Shown here: piece after piece, positions 56,403-64,000 of the stretch | How positions within the stretch are numbered: the first letter of the stretch is position 1 | Layout of the letters: each line of letters begins with the position of its first letter | Made by a program: the position numbers and the translations under genes | Assembly (NCBI RefSeq): GCF_003993775.1 | Contig: NZ_RJRZ01000001.1 | Span: 372,001 to 436,000 of the forward strand | Source of the DNA: Frigidibacter oleivorans | GTDB lineage: Bacteria; Pseudomonadota; Alphaproteobacteria; Rhodobacterales; Rhodobacteraceae | Direction: 5' to 3' | DNA: 64,000 nt | The notes under the pieces: model-generated | Database searches by the model: none | What the model was told of the DNA's origin: nothing | Seen by the model: only the letters and a program-made list of their open reading frames with translations

Positions 56403-57827
56403 CTACTGTCCTTTCCCGTTGAAGATCGTGTCCACCGACACCCGGTCGCGGCTGGTGGTATCCTCGATCCAGATCGCGATCTGGCTGCGCTCGGCGGCGG
56501 CGGCGGCGCTGCCCGCCGGGGCCACGACGTAGAGCCGCGTCTCGCCCAGCGTGTCGGCGGCGATGTCCTGCGCGGCCTCGGTCCCGCCCTCGACGGTCAC
56601 GGCGAGGTCCGGGACGCCCGCCACGCTGAAGGCAAAGCTGCGCGGCTCGTGCTGCTTGTTGCGGACCCGCACCTCGTAGGTGTTGCGGATCGACCCGTCC
56701 GACAGGGTGACGAAGATCGGGTTGCGGACCGGCGTCACGCTGACATCGAAGGGCGAGCGCAGGAACAGCGCCACCACCAGCGCCACGCCGATACCGCCCC
56801 ACAGCACGAAATAGACCAGCGTGCGGACCCGGAAGATGTGTTTCCAGATCTTCTTCGGATGGGCGCCGGCGCGTTCCGCCGCCTCGTCCTTCAGCGCCAG
56901 ATAGTCGATCAGGCCGCGCGGCTTGCCGATCTTGCCCATCACCTCGTCGCAGGCGTCGATGCACAGCGCGCAGGTGATGCAGGCCAGCTGCTGCCCGTCG
57001 CGGATGTCGATGCCCATCGGGCAGACGTTGACGCAGGCCATGCAATCGATGCAGTCGCCGAGCGCCGCCGCGCCCTCGGCCTTGCGATGCTTGCCGCGCG
57101 GCTCGCCCCGCCATTCGCGATAGGCGACGGTGATCGTGTCCTCGTCCATCATCGCCGCCTGGATGCGCGGCCAGGGGCAGGCATAGATGCAGATCTGTTC
57201 GCGGGCGAAGCCGCCGAAGGCGAAGGTGGTCAGCGTCAGGATCACGATCGTCATCCAGGCCGCCGGATGCGCCTGCAGCGTCACCAGATCGCGCAGCAGC
57301 GTCGGCGCATCGGTGAAGTAGAAGACCCAGGCCCCGCCCGTCGCGACCCCGATCAGCAACCACAGCGTCCACTTCACCGCCCGCAGCCGCGCCTTGCGCA
57401 GGTCCCATTTCTGGTTCCACAGCCGCAGCCGCGCGTTCCGGTCGCCTTCGACCCAGCGTTCGACGAGGATGTAGAGGTCGGTCCAGACCGTCTGCGGGCA
57501 GGCATAGCCGCACCACACCCGGCCGAGCGCCGAGGTGAACAGGAACAGGCCCAGCCCTGCCATGATCAGCAGGCCGGCAACGAAGTAGAATTCGTGCGGC
57601 CAGATTTCGATCATGAAGAAGAAGAAGCGTCGGTTGGCGAGATCGACCAGCACCGCCTGATCCGGCATTCCGGGGCCGCGGTCCCAGCGGATCCAGGGCG
57701 TGACGTAGTAGATGCCCAGCATCATCGCCATCAGCACCCATTTCAGGCTGCGGAACCGCCCCTTCACCCGGCGCGGGAAGACCGGCTCGCGCGCGGCATA
57801 GAGGGCAGTGGGTTCGGTCGTGCTCAT
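56403..57827 (-). CDS. ccoG: cbb3 oxidase accessory ferredoxin-type protein CcoG
   Basis: A 474-residue membrane iron-sulfur protein (RdxB/FixG) that reduces copper(II) for oxidase assembly. It has about five membrane helices, VWCGYACPQTVWTDLYILVE, and the two 4Fe-4S motifs CIDCMACVNVCPMGID and CITCALCIDACDE at about 255-300. The C-terminal FixG domain is periplasmic. It starts the ccoGHIS operon, with an FNR box 60 bp upstream of the ATG. Confidence 0.95.
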   Translation of the reverse strand: MSTTEPTALYAAREPVFPRRVKGRFRSLKWVLMAMMLGIYYVTPWIRWDRGPGMPDQAVLVDLANRRFFFFMIEIWPHEFYFVAGLLIMAGLGLFLFTSALGRVWCGYACPQTVWTDLYILVERWVEGDRNARLRLWNQKWDLRKARLRAVKWTLWLLIGVATGGAWVFYFTDAPTLLRDLVTLQAHPAAWMTIVILTLTTFAFGGFAREQICIYACPWPRIQAAMMDEDTITVAYREWRGEPRGKHRKAEGAAALGDCIDCMACVNVCPMGIDIRDGQQLACITCALCIDACDEVMGKIGKPRGLIDYLALKDEAAERAGAHPKKIWKHIFRVRTLVYFVLWGGIGVALVVALFLRSPFDVSVTPVRNPIFVTLSDGSIRNTYEVRVRNKQHEPRSFAFSVAGVPDLAVTVEGGTEAAQDIAADTLGETRLYVVAPAGSAAAAAERSQIAIWIEDTTSRDRVSVDTIFNGKGQ

Positions 57828-57886
57828 GGCGAGGCTCCGGCAGGAGGTGGCTCACCCCGGTCTAGGTCAAGGCGGCACGCCACACT

Positions 57887-57900
57887 TTGACCTGCATCAA
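57887..57900 (-). promoter_or_regulatory. FNR box upstream of ccoG
   Basis: TTGACCTGCATCAA on the plus strand (TTGATGCAGGTCAA on the minus strand) matches TTGAT-N4-ATCAA in 9 of 10 positions. On the minus strand, 22 nt follow and then TAGACC, placed as a -10 element of a class II FNR promoter. The half-site-like TTGACCTAGA lies just downstream at 57861-57870. Confidence 0.82.
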
Positions 57901-57985
57901 CATTCGGAAAGTCCGCGATACATCATTCCCGCCGGACCTGCGGCGGGGCGTCGCATCGGGCCGCGCGGGTTCAGGTGGCGCGGGT

Positions 57986-58771
57986 TCAGGTGGCGCGGGT
58001 TCGGATGGCGGGGTCCCGCGCCTCCGGCGGCAGGCGGCGCAGCAGCCACAGCCCGTACAGGAAGTTGGGCAGGATCAGCAGCATCGGCAGCAGATAGGCC
58101 AGCGGATTGTCCGGCGCGCCCGGCTGCACCTCGCCCGGCGGAACCGCCGCGACCGCCGCGGCGGCCAGCAGGAAGTTCCACGCCGCATGGTACAGCATGC
58201 AGGGCAACAGCGACCCGGTGCGCAGCACCGTCGCCATGAAGAACACCCCGGTCATGAAGGCGGTCAGCGCCTGGATCGCCGCGGCCAGCGGCTGGCCGGT
58301 GGTGAAGGCGTTCAGCAGATGCACGCAGCCGAACAGCGCGGAACTGGCCCAGACCGAGGGCCAGAGGCCAAGCCGCGTCCGCAGCGCCGCGAACAGCACG
58401 CCGCGGAACATCAGCTCTTCGGAAAAGCCCACGGCCAGCATGTTGACCACCAGCACCGCGACCACCGGCGCGGGCGGCAGGCCCACCACCGCCACGGCGG
58501 CAAGGAACAGCAGCAGATAGACCGAGGGCAGCAGGAAGATGCGCAGCGCCGGCCAGACCCGCGGCAGGGTCAGCCCGATGTCGCGCCACCCGGCGAGGCG
58601 GACCAGAACCGCCAGGAACAGCCCCGCCCCGATGACCCGCCAGGCGATGGTGGCCGACACCTTGTCCACCAATGCCACCGGGTCGGCCGGGCGCCAGATG
58701 CCCCAGGTCGTGATCGCCGTCCACAGGACAAGCGCAAGCAGGGCGAGGGCGAGACGGTTCCGATGGGGCAC
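57986..58771 (-). CDS. CPBP-family intramembrane metalloprotease
   Basis: A 261-residue membrane protein of the CPBP (CAAX prenyl protease/bacteriocin-processing) family with about eight helices. The catalytic pattern is E118-E119-x3-R123 in VGFSEELMFRGVLFAAL, H151 in SALFGCVHLLNAF, and H195 in MLYHAAWNFLL. The start is GTG 58771 with AGGAAGG upstream. It lies between ccoGHIS and ccoNOQP, both of which run the same way. A distant FNR-type promoter (59301-59314) points toward it. No substrate is known. Confidence 0.85.
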   Translation of the reverse strand: MPHRNRLALALLALVLWTAITTWGIWRPADPVALVDKVSATIAWRVIGAGLFLAVLVRLAGWRDIGLTLPRVWPALRIFLLPSVYLLLFLAAVAVVGLPPAPVVAVLVVNMLAVGFSEELMFRGVLFAALRTRLGLWPSVWASSALFGCVHLLNAFTTGQPLAAAIQALTAFMTGVFFMATVLRTGSLLPCMLYHAAWNFLLAAAAVAAVPPGEVQPGAPDNPLAYLLPMLLILPNFLYGLWLLRRLPPEARDPAIRTRAT

Positions 58772-58968
58772 GATTACTGACCTTCCTGACGCGACTATGG
58801 CGGAGCGGACCGCGGCGGTAAACGCCCGCGCGCGGCGGAAGGTCCGGCGCCGGCGCATCGCCCGGCGATGCCCGCGCGACCGCCTGCTTGGGCGCCGCAG
58901 GCCGGCGGCTAGGCTGCCGATGACGGCGGGGCGGCGATACAGGCGGGTCGATGACGGGGCGTGAGGCA

Positions 58969-59148
58969 ATGGCCGCGACACTGCGGTGGATCGGGCGGCA
59001 CTGGCGGGCGATCCTGCTGGTGCTGGCCCTGCCGCTGCTGCTGTGGCTGGCGGCGCTGGCGGGATGGGGGCTGCTGATGCTGGCCGGCGCGCTCTGGCAC
59101 GGCTTCTGGCTGCTGGCGGCCTTCGTTCGGGCAGCGCTGCCGGGCTGA
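58969..59148 (+). CDS. Possible small membrane protein
   Basis: A 59-residue frame, MAATLRWIGRHWRAILLVLA then LPLLLWLAALAGWGLL and FWLLAAFVRAALPG. It would have one long or two short membrane helices and a basic N-terminus. A weak GAGG site precedes the ATG at 58969. It is divergent from the CPBP gene. High GC favours such frames by chance, so it may not be real. Confidence 0.35.
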   Translation: MAATLRWIGRHWRAILLVLALPLLLWLAALAGWGLLMLAGALWHGFWLLAAFVRAALPG

Positions 59149-59182
59149 GCGTCTCGCGGACGGCCGGAAGGATGCTGGGGGG

Positions 59183-59240
59183 AAAAGGTGGCACCGGCCG
59201 CCCCCAGGAAACGCGCGAACAGGACGAGGCGCCGGTGCCA
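59183..59240 (-). terminator. Possible minus-strand terminator or leader hairpin
   Basis: TGGCACCGGC (59189-59198) and GCCGGTGCCA (59231-59240) form a perfect 10-bp stem with a 32-nt loop. On the minus strand the stem is followed by CC and TTTT (59186-59183). The loop is long, so this is a weak terminator call. Confidence 0.35.
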
Positions 59241-59300
59241 GTGCCCCGGGCGCACAACCCGTGGCATGGCTCTGGATAGGCCGATTCGCCGGCTCCGGCC

Positions 59301-59314
59301 TTGACCTAGGTCAA
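59301..59314 (-). promoter_or_regulatory. Perfect FNR-type palindrome without assigned gene
   Basis: TTGACCTAGGTCAA is a perfect 14-bp palindrome and a common variant of the FNR box. On the minus strand 22 nt separate it from TATCCA (59278-59273), a -10-like hexamer at the same spacing as seen for ccoG and usp. This predicts minus-strand transcription from about 59266. Confidence 0.7.
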
Positions 59315-59346
59315 CAGCCGCCCGGCGCGGCGCGTCACCGAACGCG

Positions 59347-59372
59347 AAAGGCGCCGGACCCGCCGGCGCCTT
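59347..59372 (-). terminator. Terminator of ccoNOQP
   Basis: AAGGCGCCGG/CCGGCGCCTT, a perfect 10-bp stem with a 5-nt loop, lying 26 bp after the ccoP stop. On the minus strand the stem ends in TTT. Confidence 0.82.
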
Positions 59373-59397
59373 CCCCTCGTGTCATGGTCGCATGGGC

Positions 59398-60270
59398 CTA
59401 TTCGCCGCCGCCGAGGCTGTGGACATAGCTCGCCACCGCCCGGATCTCGGCCTCGCTCAGCCGCGTGTTCCAGTTCGGCATCACCCCGAAGCGGGCATTG
59501 GTCACGGTTTCGGTCAGGCTGGCTTCGTCGCCGCCGTACAGCCAGATGGCATCCGTCAGGTTCGGGGCGCCCTGGCTGCGGTCGCCGGTGCCTTCCTCCA
59601 TATGGCAGGCGGCGCAGTTGTCGGCGAAGACCGTCGCGCCCTCGGCGGCCAGCACCGCGTCATGCGGCTGCCCCGAGATCGCCAGCACATGCTGCACCAC
59701 CGCCGCGATCTGCGCCTCTTCCAGCAGCCCGTCCGCGCCGAACTTCGGCATCTCCGAATAGCGCGCCTCGCCATCGGTGGTGTTGCGGATGCCGTGGGTC
59801 ACGGTGGCGTGGATGTCCTCGATCGAACCGCCCCACAGCCAGTCGTTGTCCAGAAGGTTGGGATAGCCCTCGGCCCCCGCGGCGCCCGATCCGTGGCATT
59901 GCGCGCACCAGGTGCGGAAGACGGCGCCGCCCGCGTTCATCGCATAGTTCGACAGGTCGGGATCGGCGGCGATCTGCGTCAGGTCGGTCGCGGCCAGACG
60001 CGCCTCGATGGGCGCGTTGGCGGCCTCGACGCGGGCGATCTCTGCCGCGACATCGGCCCGGGTGGACTGGCCGAGGATGCCGGGGGTGGCGCCGCTGATC
60101 AGCGGCCAGGCCGGATAGGCGATGGTGTAGAGCAGCGCCCAGATGATCGTGGCGTAGAAGGTCCACAGCCACCAGCGCGGCAGCGGGTTGTTCAGTTCCT
60201 CGATCCCGTCCCATTCATGGCCGGTGGTCCCGACCTGCCCGGCCGGGGTCTTGGTGGGAGCCTTGCTCAT
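59398..60270 (-). CDS. ccoP: cbb3 cytochrome oxidase dihaem subunit CcoP
   Basis: A 290-residue membrane-anchored dihaem cytochrome c. The N-terminal TM helix is [20 protein letters not shown]. The haem motifs are CAQCH (122-126) and CAACH (219-223), with axial methionines in YSEMPKFG and FGVMPNWN. CcoP transfers electrons to CcoO/CcoN. Its start overlaps the ccoQ stop (ATGA), and a terminator follows. Confidence 0.96.
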   Translation of the reverse strand: MSKAPTKTPAGQVGTTGHEWDGIEELNNPLPRWWLWTFYATIIWALLYTIAYPAWPLISGATPGILGQSTRADVAAEIARVEAANAPIEARLAATDLTQIAADPDLSNYAMNAGGAVFRTWCAQCHGSGAAGAEGYPNLLDNDWLWGGSIEDIHATVTHGIRNTTDGEARYSEMPKFGADGLLEEAQIAAVVQHVLAISGQPHDAVLAAEGATVFADNCAACHMEEGTGDRSQGAPNLTDAIWLYGGDEASLTETVTNARFGVMPNWNTRLSEAEIRAVASYVHSLGGGE

Positions 60271-60530
60271 GTCCTGGCCTCCTTGGCCATGTGGGGGGCC
60301 GGATCGGGGGCCACATCGGGCGCCCTGTCCGGCCCGCAGCCGCAGCTGCCGCAGTCGCCCGCGCAGCCGGCGGCCGGCCGATCCTCGTTGCGGAAGGGAA
60401 TGTTCGCGGTGTCGCGATAGGCGCGGCTGCTGCCGGGCCGGTAGGCCCAGAGGATGACGCCCGCGAAGAAGCAGGTCAGCGCCAGCAGCGCCCAGCTGTC
60501 CGCGAATTCCCGAAGCAGGTGATAGTCCAT
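60267..60530 (-). CDS. ccoQ: cbb3 oxidase subunit CcoQ with cysteine-rich tail
   Basis: An 87-residue protein with the family opening [20 protein letters not shown], one membrane helix and FRNED. CcoQ stabilises the oxidase. This one extends past the usual end with [11 protein letters not shown] (C56, C60, C63, C65) and a Pro/Asp-rich tail. Spacing C-x3-C-x2-C-x-C could bind copper or iron. I do not recall this extension in well-known homologues. ATG 60530 is 10 bp after ccoO. Confidence 0.9.
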   Translation of the reverse strand: MDYHLLREFADSWALLALTCFFAGVILWAYRPGSSRAYRDTANIPFRNEDRPAAGCAGDCGSCGCGPDRAPDVAPDPAPHMAKEART

Positions 60531-60540
60531 CACGCCCCCC

Positions 60541-61266
60541 TCACCGGCTCGCATCCGGGGTGAAGGTCGAGAAGTCGACCATCGTGCCCAGAACCTGCAG
60601 ATAGGCGACCAGGGCATCCATCTCGGTCACGCCGGGGGCGCGGTCGAAATTGCTGACCACGGCGCCGGGATAGCGTTCCAGCAGACCGTCATAGTCGCTG
60701 TCCGGGTCCGCCTGCGCGGTGAAGTCGTCCTTCGCTGCCTCGATCATTTCGGGGGTATAGGGCACGCCGACCAGCTTGTGGGTGTTCAGCAGGTCCTCGA
60801 TATGTTCGGGCTCGATGAGACGGTCGGACAGGAAGCCGTATTTCGGCATCACCGATTCCGGCACCACCGATTGCGGGTCGGTCAGGTGATCGACATGCCA
60901 TTCGTCGGAATAGCGGGCGCCGACCCGGGCCAGATCCGGCCCAGTCCGCTTCGACCCCCACTGGAACGGATGATCGTACATCGATTCCGCGGCAAGGCTG
61001 TAATGGCCGTAGCGTTCGACCTCGTCCCGCATCGGGCGGATCATCTGGCTGTGGCAGACATAGCAGCCTTCGCGGACATAGATGTCGCGGCCGGTCAGTT
61101 CCAGCGGCGTGTAGGGGCGCACGCCCTCCACCTTCTCGATGGTGTTCTCGAGATAGAAGAGCGGCGCGATTTCGACGATGCCGCCGATCGTGACCACGAA
61201 GAGCGAGGCCACCAGCAGCAATGTGGCGTTCTTTTCCAGAACCGCGTGCTTGTCGAGGATTGCCAT
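60541..61266 (-). CDS. ccoO: cbb3 cytochrome oxidase monohaem subunit CcoO
   Basis: A 241-residue membrane-bound cytochrome c. An N-terminal helix ([20 protein letters not shown]) precedes the haem motif CYVCH at 68-72 ([17 protein letters not shown]). Further family features: [20 protein letters not shown] and the C-terminal [19 protein letters not shown]. It is 11 bp after ccoN. Confidence 0.96.
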   Translation of the reverse strand: MAILDKHAVLEKNATLLLVASLFVVTIGGIVEIAPLFYLENTIEKVEGVRPYTPLELTGRDIYVREGCYVCHSQMIRPMRDEVERYGHYSLAAESMYDHPFQWGSKRTGPDLARVGARYSDEWHVDHLTDPQSVVPESVMPKYGFLSDRLIEPEHIEDLLNTHKLVGVPYTPEMIEAAKDDFTAQADPDSDYDGLLERYPGAVVSNFDRAPGVTEMDALVAYLQVLGTMVDFSTFTPDASR

Positions 61267-61277
61267 GCCCGGCGCTC

Positions 61278-62876
61278 CTATTCGGCCGGGACCGCGACCG
61301 GAACCGGCCCGCGGGCAGGTTGCCGGGCGACGGTAGCCCAGAGGTTGTAGACCATGATGATCGCGCCGGTCAGGTACATGACCCCGCCGAGCCCGCGCAC
61401 CACATACATCGGGAACTTGGCCGCGACCGTGTCCGCGAAGGCATTGACGAGGAAGCCTTGGCTATCGACCTCGCGCCACATCAGGCCTTCCATGATGCCG
61501 GTGACCCACATCGCGGCCGCGTAGAGAACGATGCCGATGGTGGCCAGCCAGAAGTGCCAGCTGACGAGGCTGAGGCTGTAGAGCCGTTCGCGGTTCCAGA
61601 GCCGCGGCACGAGGAAGTAGAGCGCGCCGAAGGTGATCATCCCGTTCCAGCCGAGCGCGCCGGAATGCACGTGGCCGATGGTCCAGTCGGTATAGTGGCT
61701 GAGCGAGTTGACCGCCTTGATCGACATCATCGGCCCCTCGAATGTGGACATGCCGTAGAAGCCGACTGCGACCACCATCATCCGGATCACCGGGTCGGTG
61801 CGCAGCTTGTCCCAGGCCCCCGACAGGGTCATCAGCCCGTTGATCATCCCGCCCCAGGACGGCATCCACAGCATGATCGAGAACACCATGCCCAGCGTCG
61901 AGGCCCAGTCGGGCAGCGCGGTGTAGTGCAGGTGGTGCGGACCCGCCCAGATGTAGAGGAAGATCAGCGCCCAGAAGTGGATGATCGACAGCTTGTAGCT
62001 GTAGACCGGCCGCTCGGCCTGCTTGGGCACGAAGTAGTACATCATGCCGAGGAAGCCCGCGGTCAGGAAGAAGCCGACGGCGTTGTGGCCATACCACCAC
62101 TGCGTCATCGCGTCCTGCACGCCCGCGAACAGCTGCACCGACTTCGACCCGAAGACCGACACCGGGATCGCGATGTTGTTCACCACATGCAGCATGGCGA
62201 TGGTGACGATGAAGCTGAGGTAGAACCAGTTGGCGACGTAGATATGCCGCTCTTTCCGGTTCAGGATCGTGCCGAGGAAGACGGCCAGATAGGCGACCCA
62301 GACGATGGTCAGCCACCAGTCCACATACCATTCCGGTTCGGCATATTCCTTCGACTGGGTGGCACCGAGGATATAGCCCGTGGCCGCCAGCACGATCACC
62401 AGCTGATAGCCCCAGAACACGAACCAGGCGAGGTTGCCGCCCCACAGCCGCGCCGCCGAGGTGCGCTGCACCACGTAGAACGAGCTCATCAGCAGCGCGT
62501 TGCCGCCGAAGGCGAAGATCACCGCCGAAGTGTGCAGCGGACGCAGCTTGCCGAAGTTCATGTAGCCGTCCGCCCAGCCGAAGTTGAGGTCGGGGAAGGC
62601 CAGCTGGAAGGCGATGAAGGTGCCGGCGAGAAAGCCCACCACGCCCCAGAGCGAGGTGGCGATCACCCCGGCGCGGATCACGCCGTCGTTGTATTCGTCC
62701 AGGCGCGGCGGACGAGGTTCGTCCATGCGCCGCAAGACCCACAGGAACGTCACCGCGGCCGCGAGCATCACGGTCAGTGCGTTCACCATGTAGGCCAGAT
62801 CGCGCGCATAATTGGCCGCGATCGCGGCCAGCACCGCGATGGCACCAAGCACGATCAGCTTGATATAGTCCCACAT
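61278..62876 (-). CDS. ccoN: cbb3 cytochrome oxidase catalytic subunit CcoN
   Basis: The 532-residue catalytic subunit holds haem b, haem b3 and CuB and reduces oxygen with high affinity. Twelve membrane helices are visible. Ligand-bearing segments include [38 protein letters not shown] and [16 protein letters not shown]. The family-typical tyrosine follows the CuB histidine in another helix, as expected for cbb3. First gene of ccoNOQP, with an FNR box upstream. Confidence 0.97.
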   Translation of the reverse strand: MWDYIKLIVLGAIAVLAAIAANYARDLAYMVNALTVMLAAAVTFLWVLRRMDEPRPPRLDEYNDGVIRAGVIATSLWGVVGFLAGTFIAFQLAFPDLNFGWADGYMNFGKLRPLHTSAVIFAFGGNALLMSSFYVVQRTSAARLWGGNLAWFVFWGYQLVIVLAATGYILGATQSKEYAEPEWYVDWWLTIVWVAYLAVFLGTILNRKERHIYVANWFYLSFIVTIAMLHVVNNIAIPVSVFGSKSVQLFAGVQDAMTQWWYGHNAVGFFLTAGFLGMMYYFVPKQAERPVYSYKLSIIHFWALIFLYIWAGPHHLHYTALPDWASTLGMVFSIMLWMPSWGGMINGLMTLSGAWDKLRTDPVIRMMVVAVGFYGMSTFEGPMMSIKAVNSLSHYTDWTIGHVHSGALGWNGMITFGALYFLVPRLWNRERLYSLSLVSWHFWLATIGIVLYAAAMWVTGIMEGLMWREVDSQGFLVNAFADTVAAKFPMYVVRGLGGVMYLTGAIIMVYNLWATVARQPARGPVPVAVPAE

Positions 62877-62971
62877 ATCGTTGCGTCCCTTGTCCTGTCG
62901 CTGCCGGCGACTCGTGCCGGCGATGGCTTTGCAGACTGGTCCGCTTCTGGGGCGCGGCGCGGGGCAACGCC

Positions 62972-62985
62972 TTGATCTGGGTCAA
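62972..62985 (-). promoter_or_regulatory. FNR box upstream of ccoN
   Basis: TTGATCTGGGTCAA matches the FNR consensus in 9 of 10 positions and lies 96 bp before the ccoN start. Unlike the other three boxes, no TA-type -10 hexamer occurs 22 nt downstream on the minus strand, so the promoter architecture is unclear. Confidence 0.75.
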
Positions 62986-63004
62986 CTGATCGGAAAAGGC
63001 CGGT

Positions 63005-63018
63005 TTGATCCGCATCAA
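63005..63018 (+). promoter_or_regulatory. FNR box upstream of the usp gene
   Basis: TTGATCCGCATCAA is a perfect FNR box. On the plus strand 22 nt separate it from TACGAC, a -10-like hexamer, giving a predicted start about 33 nt before the usp ATG. Confidence 0.82.
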
Positions 63019-63083
63019 GGCGGCGCAGGGGGGCGGGGTCTACGACTCGGCCCGGGACCAATCGGCTCAGGGAGATCCGCCAC

Positions 63084-63923
63084 ATGGCCTACAAGTCCAT
63101 CCTCACCATCGTCACCGATCCGCAGGCACAGGCCGCACAGATCGACGCGGCCGTGGCGCTTGCCCGGGCCGAGGACGCGCATCTGGAACTGTTCTCGCTT
63201 GGCATCGACCGGACGCAGACGGGCTATTACTACGCCGGGGCAACCGGCTTCGTGTATCAGGAGATGATCGAGCAGGCGCAGCGCGACGTGGCCGAGGTCG
63301 AGGCCGCGCTGCGCCAGCGCATGGCCGCCGAGGACATCCGCTGGTCCTGCGAGGCGGCCGTGGCCCAGCTGGGCGCGATGAGCGGGCTGATCGCCCTGCG
63401 CGCCCGCTTCGCCGATCTGGTCGTGCAGATGAAGCCCTATGCCAAGGGCCAGCCCGGCGAATGCGAGGCCATTGTCGAGGCCGCGATGTTCGAGGGCGGC
63501 GCACCGCTGCTGGTCGTGCCGGAAACCGGGCTGCAGGCCATCCCGGGCCAGCGCGTCGTCATCGCCTGGAACCAGAGCGTCGAGGCGCTGAACGCGGTGC
63601 ATGCGGCGCTGCCGATCCTCAAACGGGCGGCGATGGTCAACATCGCGGTGATCGACCCGCCCCAGCACGGACCGGAACGGTCGGACCCGGCCGGCCTCTT
63701 GTCGCAATGGCTGTCGCGCCACGGGGTGCGGGCCGAGGTTTCGGTGCTGGCCAAGACGATGCCGCGCATTTCGGACATCCTGGCGCGGCACCTGCGCGAC
63801 ACGGATGCCGACCTTCTGGTGATGGGGGCCTACGGCCATTCCCGGTTCCGCGAGGCGATCCTCGGCGGCGCCACCCGCAACACGCTGGAAGCGACCGAAC
63901 GCCCGGTGTTCATGGCGCACTAG
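63084..63923 (+). CDS. Universal stress protein (UspA family)
   Basis: A 279-residue protein, about twice the basic Usp domain. The C-terminal domain has the ATP-binding pattern LVMGAYGHSRFREAILGGAT; the N-terminal domain is degenerate. It starts AYKSILTIVTDPQAQAAQID. In Paracoccus a Usp-like gene of this length stands beside ccoN, near fnrP. GGGAG precedes the ATG, and an FNR box indicates oxygen control. Divergent from ccoNOQP. Confidence 0.88.
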   Translation: MAYKSILTIVTDPQAQAAQIDAAVALARAEDAHLELFSLGIDRTQTGYYYAGATGFVYQEMIEQAQRDVAEVEAALRQRMAAEDIRWSCEAAVAQLGAMSGLIALRARFADLVVQMKPYAKGQPGECEAIVEAAMFEGGAPLLVVPETGLQAIPGQRVVIAWNQSVEALNAVHAALPILKRAAMVNIAVIDPPQHGPERSDPAGLLSQWLSRHGVRAEVSVLAKTMPRISDILARHLRDTDADLLVMGAYGHSRFREAILGGATRNTLEATERPVFMAH

Positions 63924-63939
63924 GTTGCCGCGCCGGCCT

Positions 63940-64000
63940 CTAGGCCGAAGGGACGCTGGCCTTGCCTACACGGGCCAGCGTCTGGCGCAACTGAACCAGC
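63940..64000 (-). CDS. C-terminal end of an unidentified minus-strand gene
   Basis: The last 19 codons of a frame ending LVQLRQTLARVGKASVPSA and TAG at 63940-63942. By known gene order in Paracoccus an FNR-type regulator could lie here, but so few residues cannot show it. A perfect 10-bp inverted repeat (63952-63982) overlaps the end, as is common for a terminator between convergent genes. Confidence 0.3.
   Translation of the reverse strand, partial: LVQLRQTLARVGKASVPSA
63952..63982. terminator. Hairpin downstream of usp
   Basis: GACGCTGGCC and GGCCAGCGTC form a perfect 10-bp stem with an 11-nt loop, 29 bp after the usp stop. There is no T-tract. Confidence 0.4.

Larger units (their letters stand above)
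59149..59397. other. Region between small ORF and ccoP
   Basis: No gene is evident. It contains the ccoP terminator (59347-59372), the perfect FNR palindrome (59301-59314), a hairpin with TTTT on the minus strand (59183-59240) and a predicted minus-strand start of transcription near 59266. Confidence 0.6.

Noticed and set aside
63940-64000. Naming the right-edge fragment as FnrP/FnrL
   Set aside because: Gene order suggests it, but 19 residues do not show any diagnostic motif.
1-64000. CRISPR array, tRNA or rRNA genes, insertion sequences, prophage
   Set aside because: No regularly spaced direct repeats, no cloverleaf or rRNA sequence and no transposase or integrase frame was seen on reading both strands.

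Overview
The window is a 64-kb stretch of a GC-rich alphaproteobacterial chromosome, most likely a Rhodobacterales/Paracoccaceae member (Rhodobacter/Paracoccus-like). Supporting this are the ccoNOQP and ccoGHIS (rdxBHIS) clusters with TTGAT-N4-ATCAA anaeroboxes, a usp gene beside ccoN, the DUF1523 and DUF2007 families, the sdhC-D-A-B order and ClpS at its usual housekeeping size. Almost everything is core metabolism. I see no rRNA, tRNA, insertion sequence, prophage or CRISPR array.

Layout. 1-8.5 kb: a DUF465 fragment, a TrmN6-like methyltransferase, DUF2007, polyprenyl diphosphate synthase, IspE, a TPR protein, ETF-ubiquinone oxidoreductase, GreA and a membrane protein. 8.5-16.4 kb: class III aminotransferase, SMP-30 lactonase divergent from a creatinase, a large secreted phytase-like protein preceded by Pho-box-like repeats, an L,D-transpeptidase lipoprotein and a ParDE module. 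16.4-25.7 kb: cupin and peptide-type binding protein, panBC, an M20 peptidase, small membrane proteins, an RraA-like protein, a lytic transglycosylase and a MOSC protein. 25.7-34.3 kb: SMC, GNAT, MlaA-MlaC, an AbrB/Doc toxin-antitoxin pair and a class A penicillin-binding protein. 34.3-41 kb: glnK-amtB and the succinate dehydrogenase operon with a small lipoprotein gene between sdhA and sdhB. 41-53.5 kb: SseA, SmpB, DapA, Slt, a DMT permease, MnmD divergent from an MnmC-type oxidase, HemE divergent from HemC, ClpS, a HAD hydrolase and a D,D-carboxypeptidase with a SPOR-like end. 53.5-64 kb: ccoGHIS, a CPBP protease, ccoNOQP and a universal stress protein.

How it fits together. The right third is an oxygen-responsive respiratory block. 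ccoNOQP encodes the high-affinity cbb3 oxidase and ccoGHIS its copper supply and assembly factors. Four FNR-type palindromes lie here: one before ccoG, two in the ccoN/usp intergenic region, and one perfect palindrome with no assigned target. Three of the four are followed, after exactly 22 nt, by a TA-starting hexamer at the -10 position of a class II FNR promoter. That points to an unassigned FNR-driven transcript on the minus strand from about 59266. SdhCDAB and ETF-QO feed the same quinone pool, whose isoprenoid tail depends on IspE and the polyprenyl synthase. HemC and HemE feed haem synthesis.

The most interesting non-genic signals are the orphan FNR promoter, a duplicated GTGATCAC operator before sdhC, a perfect 11-bp inverted repeat before glnK, a perfect operator-like repeat before parD, Pho-box-like 11-bp-period repeats, and a tetracysteine tail on CcoQ. 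Gene calls rest on reading translations and motifs by eye; no database search was possible.
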